NCBI RefSeq assembly: GCF_023073415.1
Contig: NZ_JADPJL010000067.1
Location: forward strand, 16,808-80,807
Direction: 5' to 3'
DNA: 64,000 bases
Origin: Bradyrhizobium sp. 190
GTDB lineage: Bacteria > Pseudomonadota > Alphaproteobacteria > Rhizobiales > Xanthobacteraceae
Shown: positions 39,339 to 47,984 of the stretch, piece by piece
Layout of the letters: every line of letters starts with the position of its first letter
How positions within the stretch are numbered: position 1 is the first letter of the stretch
Program-made: the position numbers and the translations under genes
The notes under the pieces: generated by a model
Databases searched by the model: none
The model's input: the letters and a program-made list of their open reading frames with translations, nothing else
What the model was told of the DNA's origin: nothing

Positions 39339-39502
39339 CACGTTCTCCTAGCTCGACCAGCAAGAGAAATTGAAATAGTGGCACGATCCCGAGCGTCGAA
39401 AGTATTGAGGCAACCATCTGCCATCGCTATAGAGTAGGAAAACGTTACCTCGAAAGGGAATTTCGACGCTATTCGCGACGATCTGCTTTGTCGCTGGGAC
39501 AT
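39338..39502 (-). CDS. Candidate 54-residue peptide gene, coupled to the ATP-grasp gene
   Basis: ATG 39502 opens a 54-codon frame whose TGA shares its last base with the ATG of the ATP-grasp gene (TGATG), an arrangement typical of translational coupling. The product begins MSQRQSRSSRIASKF and ends in a Thr/Ser-rich, Asp-containing tail ATISISLAGRARRT. The ATG lies about 26 bases after the start site predicted from the sigma-54 promoter. The Shine-Dalgarno is weak and codon use is not convincing; the alternative frame at 39348-39539 competes with it. A ligase substrate (ribosomal peptide precursor) is a hypothesis only. Confidence 0.35.
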   Translation of the reverse strand: MSQRQSRSSRIASKFPFEVTFSYSIAMADGCLNTFDARDRATISISLAGRARRT

Positions 39503-39539
39503 TGGGCTCGCGCTCGCTCAGGGTTGCTGCGTTTAACAA
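39348..39539 (-). CDS. Alternative short ORF upstream of the ATP-grasp gene
   Basis: A 63-codon frame opening only with TTG at 39539 and ending just before the AGGAG of the ATP-grasp gene. The product would run LNAATLSEREPNVPATKQ ... and end GSCHYFNFSCWSS, with two cysteines and many aromatics near the C-terminus. Its third-position composition looks more gene-like than the overlapping 54-codon frame, but there is no ATG and its start lies upstream of the predicted sigma-54 start site. Not recognised. Confidence 0.25.
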   Translation of the reverse strand: MLNAATLSEREPNVPATKQIVANSVEIPFRGNVFLLYSDGRWLPQYFRRSGSCHYFNFSCWSS

Positions 39540-39555
39540 GCAATCGCCATGCCAG
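39540..39555 (-). promoter_or_regulatory. Sigma-54 (RpoN) -24/-12 promoter
   Basis: TGGCATGGCGATTGCT on the minus strand: GG at -24, exactly ten bases, then GC at -12, within TGGCAT-N5-TTGCT. This matches the RpoN consensus TGGCAC-N5-TTGCA/T at almost every key base. Start of transcription expected near 39528, reading into the peptide frames and the ATP-grasp gene. Confidence 0.65.
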
Positions 39556-39645
39556 CGTTGTCTTCGCTACTAAGCTAGCGATTCTGAGTTTAGAAGGGTC
39601 TTTCAAGGAACACATGTGGTTTGAACCTGACAAGACTTGAGCCTT

Positions 39646-39661
39646 TGTGAGAAACCAGACA
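39646..39661 (-). promoter_or_regulatory. NifA-type upstream activator sequence
   Basis: TGT-N10-ACA (minus strand TGTCTGGTTTCTCACA), about 125 bases upstream of the predicted sigma-54 start site, the usual distance for NifA binding sites. Confidence 0.5.
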
Positions 39662-39873
39662 CCGATAGTCGCGTTTGCCGGAGGCCTTATCAGAACGTCG
39701 GTTGGCAGTTGCTCCCGTATGTTTGCCTGCGTTGCGACGTTTCTGGGGGAACGACAATGCAGAGTTGATGTCGACCTAGCACCTGTCGCGGAGCTATGCG
39801 GGAAACCGGGTGATGACGGTATGAGATAGGCGGCGTATCGAGCCTGCCAAAACTTCTCACGGGGAGATACGCT
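39662..39873. other. IS256 leader / no gene
   Basis: Contains the leader of the split IS256 transposase (GGGGAGA before ATG 39874). The exact IS end was not identified. Confidence 0.4.
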
Positions 39874-40448
39874 ATGAACGAGACTAGCAACATTGTGCCG
39901 CTTCGTCAGCCCGACGAGATCGATGATCCACTGACCAATATTCTGCGTGCCGGTACGCGACAGATCTGACGCAGACGATCGAGGTGGAAGTCGGGACGTT
40001 TGTTGCCACGATGAAGGATCTGAAGCTGGCTGGCGTCGCGCCCGTGTGGTGCGGTAGAGAACGGCCCGGCGCTGACGATCCAGACCGGCATCGGCCCAGT
40101 CGAGGTGGCGCGGGCGAAGATACGAGACCGCGGGGCGGCCGGCGACGGCAAGCGGATCCGGTTCAGTTCGGCAATCCTGCCGCTGTGGGCGCGGCGTACC
40201 AGGAGCCTGGATGCGCTGTTGGCGGAGCTCTACCTGAGGGCCATCTCAACCGGCGATTTCCAGAAGGCGTAAGCTGCAAGCTGAGGCCGTTAGGCGGCGT
40301 GGTTCCACGGCATAAGCGCGTCGATTGGCTGCTCGGCCAGCCGTTGGCGATACGCTGAAGTGTCAGGGTGAGCCAGGCGAACGGATCGACGTTGTTCATC
40401 TTCGCTGTCTGCAGCAGTGTTGCGATGGTCGCCCAGGTCCGTCCGCCG

Positions 40449-41878
40449 GTGCCGTCCGGAATGCGGTTGGAATTCGGTTTGGCGCGTTCTCCGAGTAACA
40501 CGAAAGTATCGTTTCAGGCGGCGAGGTCAATCGGTTGATCGATGGGTTTTGTGGCGAGGGTCTGCCAGCCGTCGACCTTGCGCATGTTGATCTGCCCTGA
40601 TGCAAGCAACGCCCAGAACAACATCGCGGCGGTGTCGGCCGACGGCAGCACGGTTTGGGTTTTGATCCGGCGCTTGAACTCTTCGTGCAGCCGCTCGATT
40701 TCATTGGTTGTGCGCAAGCTGCGCCACTGGCTGGGCGGCATGCGCGCGAAGGTGAACAAACGATCGCCGGCTTCCTCCAGGCTCTCGGCCACGGCGCGAT
40801 GCTTCAGCCGCCATTTGCGGATGAAGGCCTTGCGGCGAGCCGCGATCTCCTCCGGTGTCGTCGCATAGATCATGTCGTTGTAGTCCGCGGTGATCTCCTC
40901 ATGCAGGCGTTCGGGCGCGTGGGCCAGAAGGTTTCTGTGCTTGTGGACCGTGCAGCGTTGCACCGGCACGCCGTCCCAGACCGCGGCAATGGCCTTGTCG
41001 AGCCCCGGCGCGCCGTCGACGATGAGGAACTCGGGACGCCTGAGCCCGCGCTTGATGAGATCGCCGAGCACCGTGCGCCAAGCCTCGGCGCTCTCGCCGC
41101 CCATGCTCTTGATCGCAAGCAGAACTTTTTGGCCGTCCGCGCGCACGCCGAGAACAACCAGCAGCGAGATCGAGGTCGCCTTGCGGTCGAGCCGCACGCG
41201 AACCACGGTGCCGTCGAGGATCAGCCGTACGATCGACTCCTCGGCCAGCGAACGGCTGTTCCATGCGTCCCAGTCGCTCTTCACCTTGCGCCAGGTCCGA
41301 CTCACCGTGTCCTTGCCAACCGTTCCGCCGAACAGCGCCGCCAGCGCGCGCCGCACCCGCCGCGTATTGGTGCCGGCCAGATAGCTGCCCGCGATCAGCG
41401 CATCGGCGGCAAGCGTACGCCGCTGATAGGCTCGCAACGCCCCGCTCTTCCATTCCGTGGTCTTGCCCTCGGCGTCGCCAAGCCGGGCCCGCGGCACCGC
41501 GATCTCGATCGGTCCGAACGTGCCCGTCAGCCTTCGCGTCCGGCTGCCGTGGCGATGGCCCGTGACGCCAGCTTTTGCTTCATTGCCGGCCATCTGGCTG
41601 CGTCCGTAGCGCGGCCGCGACAGCGCAGCATCGAGTTCGCTCCGAAGTAGTTCTTCGATGAACTGCCGCGATCGAGCCCGCACCTCGGTCTCGATCGGGT
41701 CAAACCAGTTGTCGAAAAGATCAACGGCCAGTTCGGTCGCAGGCTGCAAGGAATCAGGCGTCGTGATAGACTTGTTCATGGCGTGGTCTCCAGTCCGACG
41801 CTTCAACGCCGGATGATTCGAGGTTCATCACCCCGGAGACTACGCCAACCCTAATTCCTACCAACTCCGCGACGGGAC
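40449..41878 (-). mobile_element. IS256-family element B, complete
   Basis: 1430 bp between direct repeats CCGTCCGCCG at 40439-40448 and 41879-41888. The ends GTGCCGTCCGGAATGCGG and (inverted) GTCCCGTCGCGGAGTTGG, both continuing to a GGAATT...GGNTTGGCG-like stretch, are imperfect inverted repeats. Contains one intact transposase gene. The youngest element of the nest. Confidence 0.88.
40514..41779 (-). CDS. IS256-family transposase B, intact
   Basis: 421 residues from ATG 41779 (TTG 41806 also in frame; GGAGA precedes the ATG). IS256/Mutator features: RARSRQFIEELLRSELDAAL near the start, then TGTFGPIEIAVPRARLGDAE, the catalytic region LILDGTVVRVRLDRKATSIS, PEFLIVDGAPGLDKAIAAVW, QRCTVHKHRNLLAHAPERLH, and the final acidic residue in RTTNEIERLHEEFKRRIKTQ. 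No disruption seen, so the element may be active. Confidence 0.93.
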   Translation of the reverse strand: MNKSITTPDSLQPATELAVDLFDNWFDPIETEVRARSRQFIEELLRSELDAALSRPRYGRSQMAGNEAKAGVTGHRHGSRTRRLTGTFGPIEIAVPRARLGDAEGKTTEWKSGALRAYQRRTLAADALIAGSYLAGTNTRRVRRALAALFGGTVGKDTVSRTWRKVKSDWDAWNSRSLAEESIVRLILDGTVVRVRLDRKATSISLLVVLGVRADGQKVLLAIKSMGGESAEAWRTVLGDLIKRGLRRPEFLIVDGAPGLDKAIAAVWDGVPVQRCTVHKHRNLLAHAPERLHEEITADYNDMIYATTPEEIAARRKAFIRKWRLKHRAVAESLEEAGDRLFTFARMPPSQWRSLRTTNEIERLHEEFKRRIKTQTVLPSADTAAMLFWALLASGQINMRKVDGWQTLATKPIDQPIDLAA

Positions 41879-43099
41879 CCGTCCGCCGCCGTCGCTACCA
41901 GCGAAGTGACTATTTTTTCTCGTAATTGTTTGTGGCCTGATGGCGCGTTCGACGATGTTGGAGTCGAGCTCGATGCGACCATCGGTCAGGAAGTGTTCGA
42001 AGATGGCGCGGCGCGCGACGGCATAGCGGATCGCCTTGGCCAGTTTTGATTTGCCGGAGATCCGCCGCAAGGTCTGCTGCCAGAGATCGAAGAGATCTGC
42101 GACGATCGCCGTGGAGGCTTGCTGGCGCGCGGCAACGCGTGCTTCGGGGCTTTGACCACGCACGGTCTTCTCGACCTGCCAGAGCTTTGCCATCCGTCGA
42201 CTGTCGTCGTTGCCACTCTCGAGCTCCCTGCAACATGCAGCTCGTAGAACTTGCGCCTGCTGTGTGACCAGCAGCCAGCCAATGTGATGCCATCATTGCC
42301 GCGAACTAGCCGCAGACATAGAAGCTTACATCGGCTCACAAACTCAGCAGCCGATAGCCGATCGCTCACCCAGTCCGCCAGACGGGGGTCTCTTTGCCGC
42401 TTACCAGGAGGCGCTGGCGGCCTTGCAAGGACGCGCCCAACCTGTCGCCTGCGGTGGTTTCCTGGCAGACGGTCGAGTGGCAAAGCGAGTACGAGCGCTA
42501 CCGAGGAAGGCAAAAAGGAACTGATCGGCTTTCAGGTCGGGGGGCGGGAGAGCACGCAGAGCGGGCGCGAGCTCATGATCGACATCAAACAGCGCTGGTT
42601 GCAGATTGCCCCGGAAATTGCCGTCGGCGACGGCGCTCTCGGCTTCTGGAAGGCGCTCGACGAAATCTTTCTCGGGGCGCGGCATCGCGATGCTGGGTGC
42701 ACAAGGCCGGGAATGTTCTGGACAGGGTCCCACTCTCGATGCAGGCCAGCATGAAGACGTATCTGCGCGAGGTCTACCGGGCGCCGACCCGGGCGTCCGC
42801 CGAAACGGCGATAAGAAACACCGCGCCAAATACGATCGGCGGTCGAATGCATGATCGAGGATCGCGACGCGCTGCCGGCCTTCTACGACTCCCGGTACAC
42901 AGGGAGGCCTCGTTGTCAGCGACCACTGCCAGGCTGATGGTGTTTAAGCTGGTGATCGCCGCATCAAAGACCTGGCGGCGGCTCAAAAGCACAAATCAGT
43001 TGCCGAATCTCATAGTAGGTATCAGATTTCAACGAAGGCGTTGAGGTCATCCAAATGCCGGCAAGCCACGCCGACTGATCACCTCGTCGCCCAGAATCC

Positions 43100-43397
43100 T
43101 GCATAGCTCCGGCGTACTAGATAGATACCCCTCCAAAATGCCGATCATTCCGCTTCCCAGAGACCATGGTCCAAGCACCACACCTGGCAAACCTCGTGAG
43201 GCGGCCATAGACTTCGGCCATGACAGCCGCGAGCGACTCCTCACGTACTAAGATCGTTCTTACCTGTCCTGGTGTCGTCCGAGTTTCCGGTATGTCCGCC
43301 TGACATACCAAAGGCCATGCGATACCCGCATCGCTCAACACTTGTACTATTACATCGGCGGCAGCGTCTCCGTTTCAAGTATTCCGTCCACAGTCAT
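43100..43397 (-). pseudogene. Truncated copy of the ThDP enzyme of 0.8-2.55 kb
   Basis: Nucleotide sequence from the start-codon region (CATGTAAATTC, ATG at 43397) through GMIGILEGYLSSTP closely matches 2240-2560, with many substitutions and several small deletions. Broken frames; homology stops near 43100 beside the IS256-A end. Confidence 0.88.
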
Positions 43398-43599
43398 GTA
43401 AATTCTTCAAGGTAATTAGATGTTGTTGACAGTTATGTTATGGGTCCGAGTTCTAGGGCGAAATTTCGGGGAAACCCATTCGGCCCGCCCTCGTGGCGCC
43501 TCAGTATGCTCTCGTGATATCGCTGGAACGTGTGCCCGCCTTGGCTCGTCATCATGATGATACGTCCCCCGCTTGTTGGCTTGCGTCATAGGGATAAAC

Positions 43600-43958
43600 A
43601 GCTTCGACAACAGGGAAGGAAGCCCTGAGATCAATCGGGATGGCCTCGTCCTCCCCTCCAGAGAAATCGACGACGTACCGTCTCCGATTTATACGCGGTT
43701 GTTCACGGGAACAGCGACTTGCGGTTGCCATTCTCCAATTGCTCAGGTACTGCGGCTATCGCGTTCGAATCGCTAACGTTGAGATGCAAGGGGAACGCTT
43801 CGTGACCGGCCTGGCGCAACACGGAGGCAGTCTCATCGAGCTGTTTGGAAAGGTCGGCACGAACGAAGTTCCATAGCCGTTAGCTTTGCGGCGGTGGCAG
43901 CGCCGAGACCGCGGGCGGTGCCAGTGATGAAGGCGACTCTTTCGGATAGATCGATCAT
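43600..43958 (-). pseudogene. SDR-family oxidoreductase remnant
   Basis: Starts MIDLSERVAFITGTARGLGA at 43958, the SDR cofactor motif. After a frameshift it reads DLSKQLDETASVLRQAGHEA and FPLHLNVSDSNAI, then decays before the catalytic Tyr-x-x-x-Lys. Its start overlaps the stop of the zinc alcohol dehydrogenase by 4 bases, indicating an ancestral operon. Confidence 0.75.
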
Positions 43959-45001
43959 GGCATCAATATCACTTTGCTTGCAGCTCGCTGGCGGGCCAGT
44001 TCGAATCCTTGCAATCCGCGATCCAATGTAAGCTCGTGGGAAATCATGGGCCGGAAGCTCTCGGGATTGCTGGCGAGTAGGCTCAGCACCTTATTCCAGG
44101 TACTTCGCGTAGCTCCGTAGCTTGCCCTCAGTTGATGACCCTGCCGGACGAAGTCGGTGAGCGACAGATTAAGCGGCATCGAATGGATGCCGCCGACGAC
44201 GACCCCCCCCCTTCGTCTAAGCACCTTCAGGCTCTCGGTGATGCTGGCGGGATGACCCGTGGCCTCCAGCACGACATCGACCTTTGCGCCGCTCGTCGCC
44301 TTAAATACCTGATCGCTGAGTGGAGCATCGGCCACGTCGATCAGATCCGTAAAACCCATGCCCTTGAGGACCTGGAAGCGTGGAACGTCTCCGTGCCCCG
44401 CGACTAAGACCCGTGCCGCGCCGGCGGCGCGCGCTATCAAGGCCATGCCTTGGCCTATCGTGCCGGGACCGAGCACAAGCACGGTATCGCCCAGACCAAC
44501 CCCGCCCGTCAGGACGGCTTCGCAGGAAACGCCGAGCGGTTCGGCTAGAGCGCCGATGGCGGGTGGAATGTTCTGTGGCAGAGGCAAACAGACGCGCGCA
44601 GGGACCGTAAGATGCTTCGCAAACCCCCCGTCACGCGTCCATCCGAGCATCCTTCTGTCGGTACATCCAGCTGGATTGTCGGCTCGGCACGCCGCGCAGC
44701 GCCCGCACGTTATACCGCCCAGCAATGTTACCCGTGTCCCCTCCGCCAGGGAAGCGTCCGGGCCCACACGCACGATCTTGGCGGCAATTTCGTGCCCCAT
44801 CGTCACGGGTAGATAAGGTACCATGAACGCGTAGCCGTCGGTCCACTCGTACGCGTGCACGTCCGATCCGCAGATGCCGACGGCTTCGACAGCCAACGTC
44901 ACTTCTCCGGGCCGTGGGGCAGGAGCCGGAGGCGCTTCTGTCAACGCGATTCCGAAGCCTGCACTTGTCTTCCGCAAAGCGATCATTTCGTTCTCCATCA
45001 T
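43955..45001 (-). CDS. Zinc-dependent alcohol dehydrogenase (MDR; sorbitol/threonine dehydrogenase type)
   Basis: 348 residues from ATG 45001, with a second ATG at 44998. Catalytic zinc: AVGICGSDVHAYEW and GHEIAAKIVRVGPD. Structural zinc: CGRCAACRADNPAGC. Cofactor domain: VLVLGPGTIGQGMALIARAA. The frame is open upstream to 45328, but residues before the ATG are an IS30 transposase fragment, so the native promoter and ribosome binding site have been replaced. It precedes an SDR remnant; both probably oxidised a polyol or hydroxy acid. Confidence 0.9.
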   Translation of the reverse strand: MMENEMIALRKTSAGFGIALTEAPPAPAPRPGEVTLAVEAVGICGSDVHAYEWTDGYAFMVPYLPVTMGHEIAAKIVRVGPDASLAEGTRVTLLGGITCGRCAACRADNPAGCTDRRMLGWTRDGGFAKHLTVPARVCLPLPQNIPPAIGALAEPLGVSCEAVLTGGVGLGDTVLVLGPGTIGQGMALIARAAGAARVLVAGHGDVPRFQVLKGMGFTDLIDVADAPLSDQVFKATSGAKVDVVLEATGHPASITESLKVLRRRGGVVVGGIHSMPLNLSLTDFVRQGHQLRASYGATRSTWNKVLSLLASNPESFRPMISHELTLDRGLQGFELARQRAASKVILMP

Positions 45002-45004
45002 GGC

Positions 45005-45245
45005 ACGGTTGGCTGCATTGCGCCGCAGTTCTCGCGAGATCGTCGAGGCGTATCGACCGAGACAGCGCCCAATCTCCCGGATGGAACGGCCCTGCATCTT
45101 AAAAAGCGCAATCTCTTCGCACTCCACCAACGGCAAGTACCGCCCGGAGGACGGCTTTGCTAAGGAACCTGACGATCGCTGGTGACATGCCGCCCGCCTT
45201 TCGAAACCAACTGGATCCGGCGGGCGACATTCGTTCGGCGTGAAC
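45005..45245 (-). pseudogene. IS30-family transposase fragment fused upstream of the alcohol dehydrogenase
   Basis: Reads SSGRYLPLVECEEIALFKMQ, then SIREIGRCLGRYASTISREL, RRNAANRA, ending directly at the dehydrogenase ATG and in the same frame. About 80 codons. Confidence 0.85.
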
Positions 45246-45293
45246 ATGACTCTCTTATGCGGTGAGCGCGGTTGATCGCAATCCAATCCGTTC

Positions 45294-47000
45294 TCAAGCG
45301 GCCACGCCGGCCCGACCAAGCATGCCATCGAAGAGCGAAATGGGTGGATGAGCCGATGGATCTGTCACGACTTCGATTAGCCACGGACGCTGCTCAAAAA
45401 GCGCGAGGTCGAGCGCCTTCCCCAGATCACTTGGCGCTGTGACCCGCGTTCCGCCACATCCGCATGCGCGTGCAATGGCCGCATGATCGACCGGCGATAG
45501 ATGACAGTCTGATATATATTTGCCAAACATCACTCTTTGTCCATCCTTTTGAAATCCGAGGACACCGTTGTTGAGCACGATAACGACCACGGGCACATTG
45601 CTGCGAACCATGGTTTCGAGCTCCGCCCAACTGTGCGCAAAGCCGCCGTCTCCGACCAAGGCTACGACAGGGCTAGCCGGACGTGCCACCTTGGCGCCGA
45701 TCGCGAGCGGCAATCCCCAGCCAAGCCCAGCGAGACCGCGGGGCGTGAGGAACCGCTGGCCTGTTGTTACGCCGCGGAGCTGCCCGACGACCCACATTGA
45801 CGAGTAGCTTGCGTCGGCGACCACGATTGTCTCGGGAGTCAGACGCATCTGCAGTTCGTGCAATACACGTTCGGGACGAATGGGAGTGCCGTTGCTGCCT
45901 GAAAATACGGACCGATCGTTCTCGAAGCTCTTCCAAGCCGCAGCGATGCGGTGCTCCAAACCCTCGCGCATATCGCGACGCAAGGATAGGTCGAGTTGAT
46001 CGATCGCGCCACAAAGTGCTTCCAGTGTGGAGGCGGAGTCGCCAACGAGGCGCATTGCCTCGTAATTGCGCCCAATTTCCTGCGGGTCGACATCGATGTG
46101 TATGACGCGTGCCTTGGAAGGAATCTGTCGCCAGCCATCGGTCCCGTTCTGATTGGTGCGCGTGGCGACCAGGATCACAAGATCCGCCTCTTTGAGGATC
46201 GGCAAGGAATGTTTTCCAAGCGAGCCAGGGCCAACCAGAGCGCCAAGGACTCCTGCGGAAAGCGGGTGCATCTCATCAACAGCGCCTTTGCCCATATTCG
46301 TGGTGAAGACCGGCAAATGTGCACGGTCTTGCAACTTGGCGAGCGCGTTGGCCGCAGCGGGAGATACGACACCGCCGCCTGCAACGACGACGGGAGCCTT
46401 CGCCGCCGCAATAGATAGCGCGGCGGCGCGGATCTCTGCTTCGCTCGGCCGCAAGCGATCAATTGGCCATTCACCAAAGTTCGACCGGCGTTCACGCGTT
46501 GGCGTGACTGTCTTCTCTCCCAACAGATCAGCTGGCAACAACAAGACTGCCGGGCTCGGCCGGCCGCTGCCGGCAGCGACGAAGGCAGCGTCAACAAAGT
46601 CATCAATCCGGTCTGCACTGATAACTCGCCGAACCCATTTGGCGCACGAAGAGAAAAGCGCGAAATGATCGAATTCCTGGAAAGCATTACGATCGAGTTG
46701 GTTGCGCGCGACTTCCTGCACCAAAGCAACAATGGGCACGCTCGCTTTGCATGCCTCGGCGAAAGGCGGAACGAGCAAGGTTGCCGCGGGCCCATTCTGG
46801 GCTCCAACCACTGCGATTTGGCCAGACACACGCGCAAAGCCGTCCGCCATCGCGCCGCCCATGTTCTCCTGTCGGTAAGCGAGCTGCCGAATGCCAATCG
46901 CTTCGCAAGCCAGAATCACGGCGGGCGGCACATTCTGGCTGAATATCACCTTAACCCCATGACGCCTCAAAGCGAGGGCGATACGCTGCGCAACAGTCAC
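45294..47000 (-). CDS. Thiamine-diphosphate-dependent enzyme, acetolactate synthase-like
   Basis: 568 residues from GTG 47000, with GAGGTG a few bases upstream. PYR domain with the catalytic glutamate in YRQENMGGAMADGFAR, central domain AAKAPVVVAGGGVVSPAAAN, and PP domain motif VVALVGDGGFAHSWAELETM, VRSNVPVVVIVLNNGVLGFQ. Only distantly similar to the ThDP enzyme at 0.8 kb. The set around it (zinc dehydrogenase, SDR, GMC remnant) mirrors the 0-3 kb locus and suggests a sugar-acid or hydroxy-acid pathway. Lacks a regulatory small subunit, so true branched-chain acetolactate synthase is unlikely. Confidence 0.9.
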   Translation of the reverse strand: MTVAQRIALALRRHGVKVIFSQNVPPAVILACEAIGIRQLAYRQENMGGAMADGFARVSGQIAVVGAQNGPAATLLVPPFAEACKASVPIVALVQEVARNQLDRNAFQEFDHFALFSSCAKWVRRVISADRIDDFVDAAFVAAGSGRPSPAVLLLPADLLGEKTVTPTRERRSNFGEWPIDRLRPSEAEIRAAALSIAAAKAPVVVAGGGVVSPAAANALAKLQDRAHLPVFTTNMGKGAVDEMHPLSAGVLGALVGPGSLGKHSLPILKEADLVILVATRTNQNGTDGWRQIPSKARVIHIDVDPQEIGRNYEAMRLVGDSASTLEALCGAIDQLDLSLRRDMREGLEHRIAAAWKSFENDRSVFSGSNGTPIRPERVLHELQMRLTPETIVVADASYSSMWVVGQLRGVTTGQRFLTPRGLAGLGWGLPLAIGAKVARPASPVVALVGDGGFAHSWAELETMVRSNVPVVVIVLNNGVLGFQKDGQRVMFGKYISDCHLSPVDHAAIARACGCGGTRVTAPSDLGKALDLALFEQRPWLIEVVTDPSAHPPISLFDGMLGRAGVAA

Positions 47001-47189
47001 TTCTGCACCTCAATGGGGTCGCACTTGTCTCAATCTGTAAAGGATCCTGCGAACACCTCGACGATGATGATCTCAGCGTCAGCGCGTGTCATCCGCGTCC
47101 AGACGGCAGCGCAATAAGCCTGGATGATGCCGTTTGCCGCACATGCGTCTGAGCTCTTTCATGACCAATGAGATAGGCTTCGCGATAGT

Positions 47190-47690
47190 CCGTAGGGGAT
47201 AGCGTCAAGGCATGATGGGCGCTCGTTCGCCGTAGCTCTGCACCTTGTTCGTCGGGACGTTGCTAAGGCGATGTATTTGGCGATGCTGCATGATCTTGCG
47301 CGCAATCTCCGTGTCTGCGACCGCTCGGTCGCGGTCAGTCCATGTTGAGAGGAAATTCGTCCGGATGGCGGGCCGCCTCCGGGCGTCGGGGATTTCATGG
47401 TCGAGCCGCGCGAATCTATGATAGACCGCGTTAGTAATAGCGGGCTCCTTCTCGAAGTGCCCGCCAACTGGCTGGTAGCAGCTAAACTGCACATCAAACG
47501 CATACAGGAGGCGTCGGCCGGCTAGGCCATCCTCGGCCTCCATCGTGCAGTTTCTAGTAAACTTCTTGAGGTTCACGAGCTTGGTGTGCCCTGAAGGGAT
47601 CTCGATCCATAGTGACCTGTGGCGCGGCCCGACCTCAAGCAGCAACAGGTTCATGCACGCATCTCTCTCAAGCGAATGATTTAATCCCAT
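47190..47690 (-). pseudogene. GMC oxidoreductase remnant with internal deletion
   Basis: N-terminal piece NLLLLEVGPRHRSLWIEIPS and GHTKLVNLKKF (compare VLLLEAGPPDKSMWIDIPAG at 0.5 kb) is fused after about 60 codons to C-terminal sequence: RRRPAIRTNFLSTWTDRDRA, VADTEIARKIMQHR. The FAD motif and the middle are lost. Confidence 0.75.
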
Positions 47691-47984
47691 GCAGGCATGG
47701 ATTGCATTTCCTCCTTCAAGCTAGCCGGGCTAACGTCCCTTACACTCGGATCGGCTCGCCAATGAGCGTCATCTCGCGCGGCCCTGATCTCAATGTTAAC
47801 AAGCGCGCCCCCTCCTTGCTCCACAATTCTCCGGCGTATAGCCTTTGATCGGGCATTAACCCCAGCGTCTCTCGCTAGCTCGTCGTCTATCATTCTATCG
47901 CCCCGTCTGACTTGCTTCATCTCGTCTACTGTTCGGCGGCATCCATTGTTACATATCTACCCTGCCTGTCACCTACCTCTTCTT
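47691..47984. other. Unassigned short frame
   Basis: A 79-codon minus-strand frame (47681-47920; KQVRRGDRMIDDELARDAG, RRRIVEQGGGALVNIEI) looks gene-like but I do not recognise it. Confidence 0.3.

Larger units (their letters stand above)
40290..42310 (-). pseudogene. IS66-family transposase (TnpC) remnant, split by IS256-B
   Basis: Right part: NDGITLAGCWSHSRRKFYEL, then across a frameshift SGKSKLAKAIRYAVARRAIF, DGRIELDSNIVERAIRPQTI, TRKNSHFAGSDGGG up to 41879. Left part after the IS256-B insertion: RTWATIATLLQTAKMNNVDP, FAWLTLTLQRIANGWPSS, the normal IS66 C-terminus. The N-terminal half is missing. Confidence 0.9.
40269..42404 (-). mobile_element. IS66-family element inserted in IS256-A
   Basis: Ends GTAAGCTGCAA (40269) and, inverted, GTAAGCGGCAA (42404), the GTAA-type termini of IS66. 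Flanked by the 8-base target duplication CAGAAGGC (40261-40268) / CAGGAGGC (42405-42412), one mismatch. Only the 3' part of the transposase gene is present, so most of the element was deleted. It is itself interrupted by IS256-B at 40449-41878. Confidence 0.88.
39874..43077 (+). pseudogene. IS256-family transposase A, split by an IS66 insertion
   Basis: Starts MNETSNIVPLRQPDEIDDPL at 39874 and reaches LLAELYLRAISTGDFQ at 40268. It resumes at 42405 with QEALAAL, KDAPNLSPAVVSWQTVEWQS, IDIKQRWLQIAPEIAVGDGA, LSATTARLMVFKLVIAASKT and VEVIQMPASHAD to a stop at 43077. The two halves join exactly at the IS66 target site. Independent frameshifts (near 40.0, 42.5 and 42.7 kb) and an internal deletion around 42.88-42.91 kb show it is dead. 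Confidence 0.88.

Noticed and set aside
40655..41650. 331-codon plus-strand ORF
   Set aside because: Antisense of the intact IS256-B transposase.
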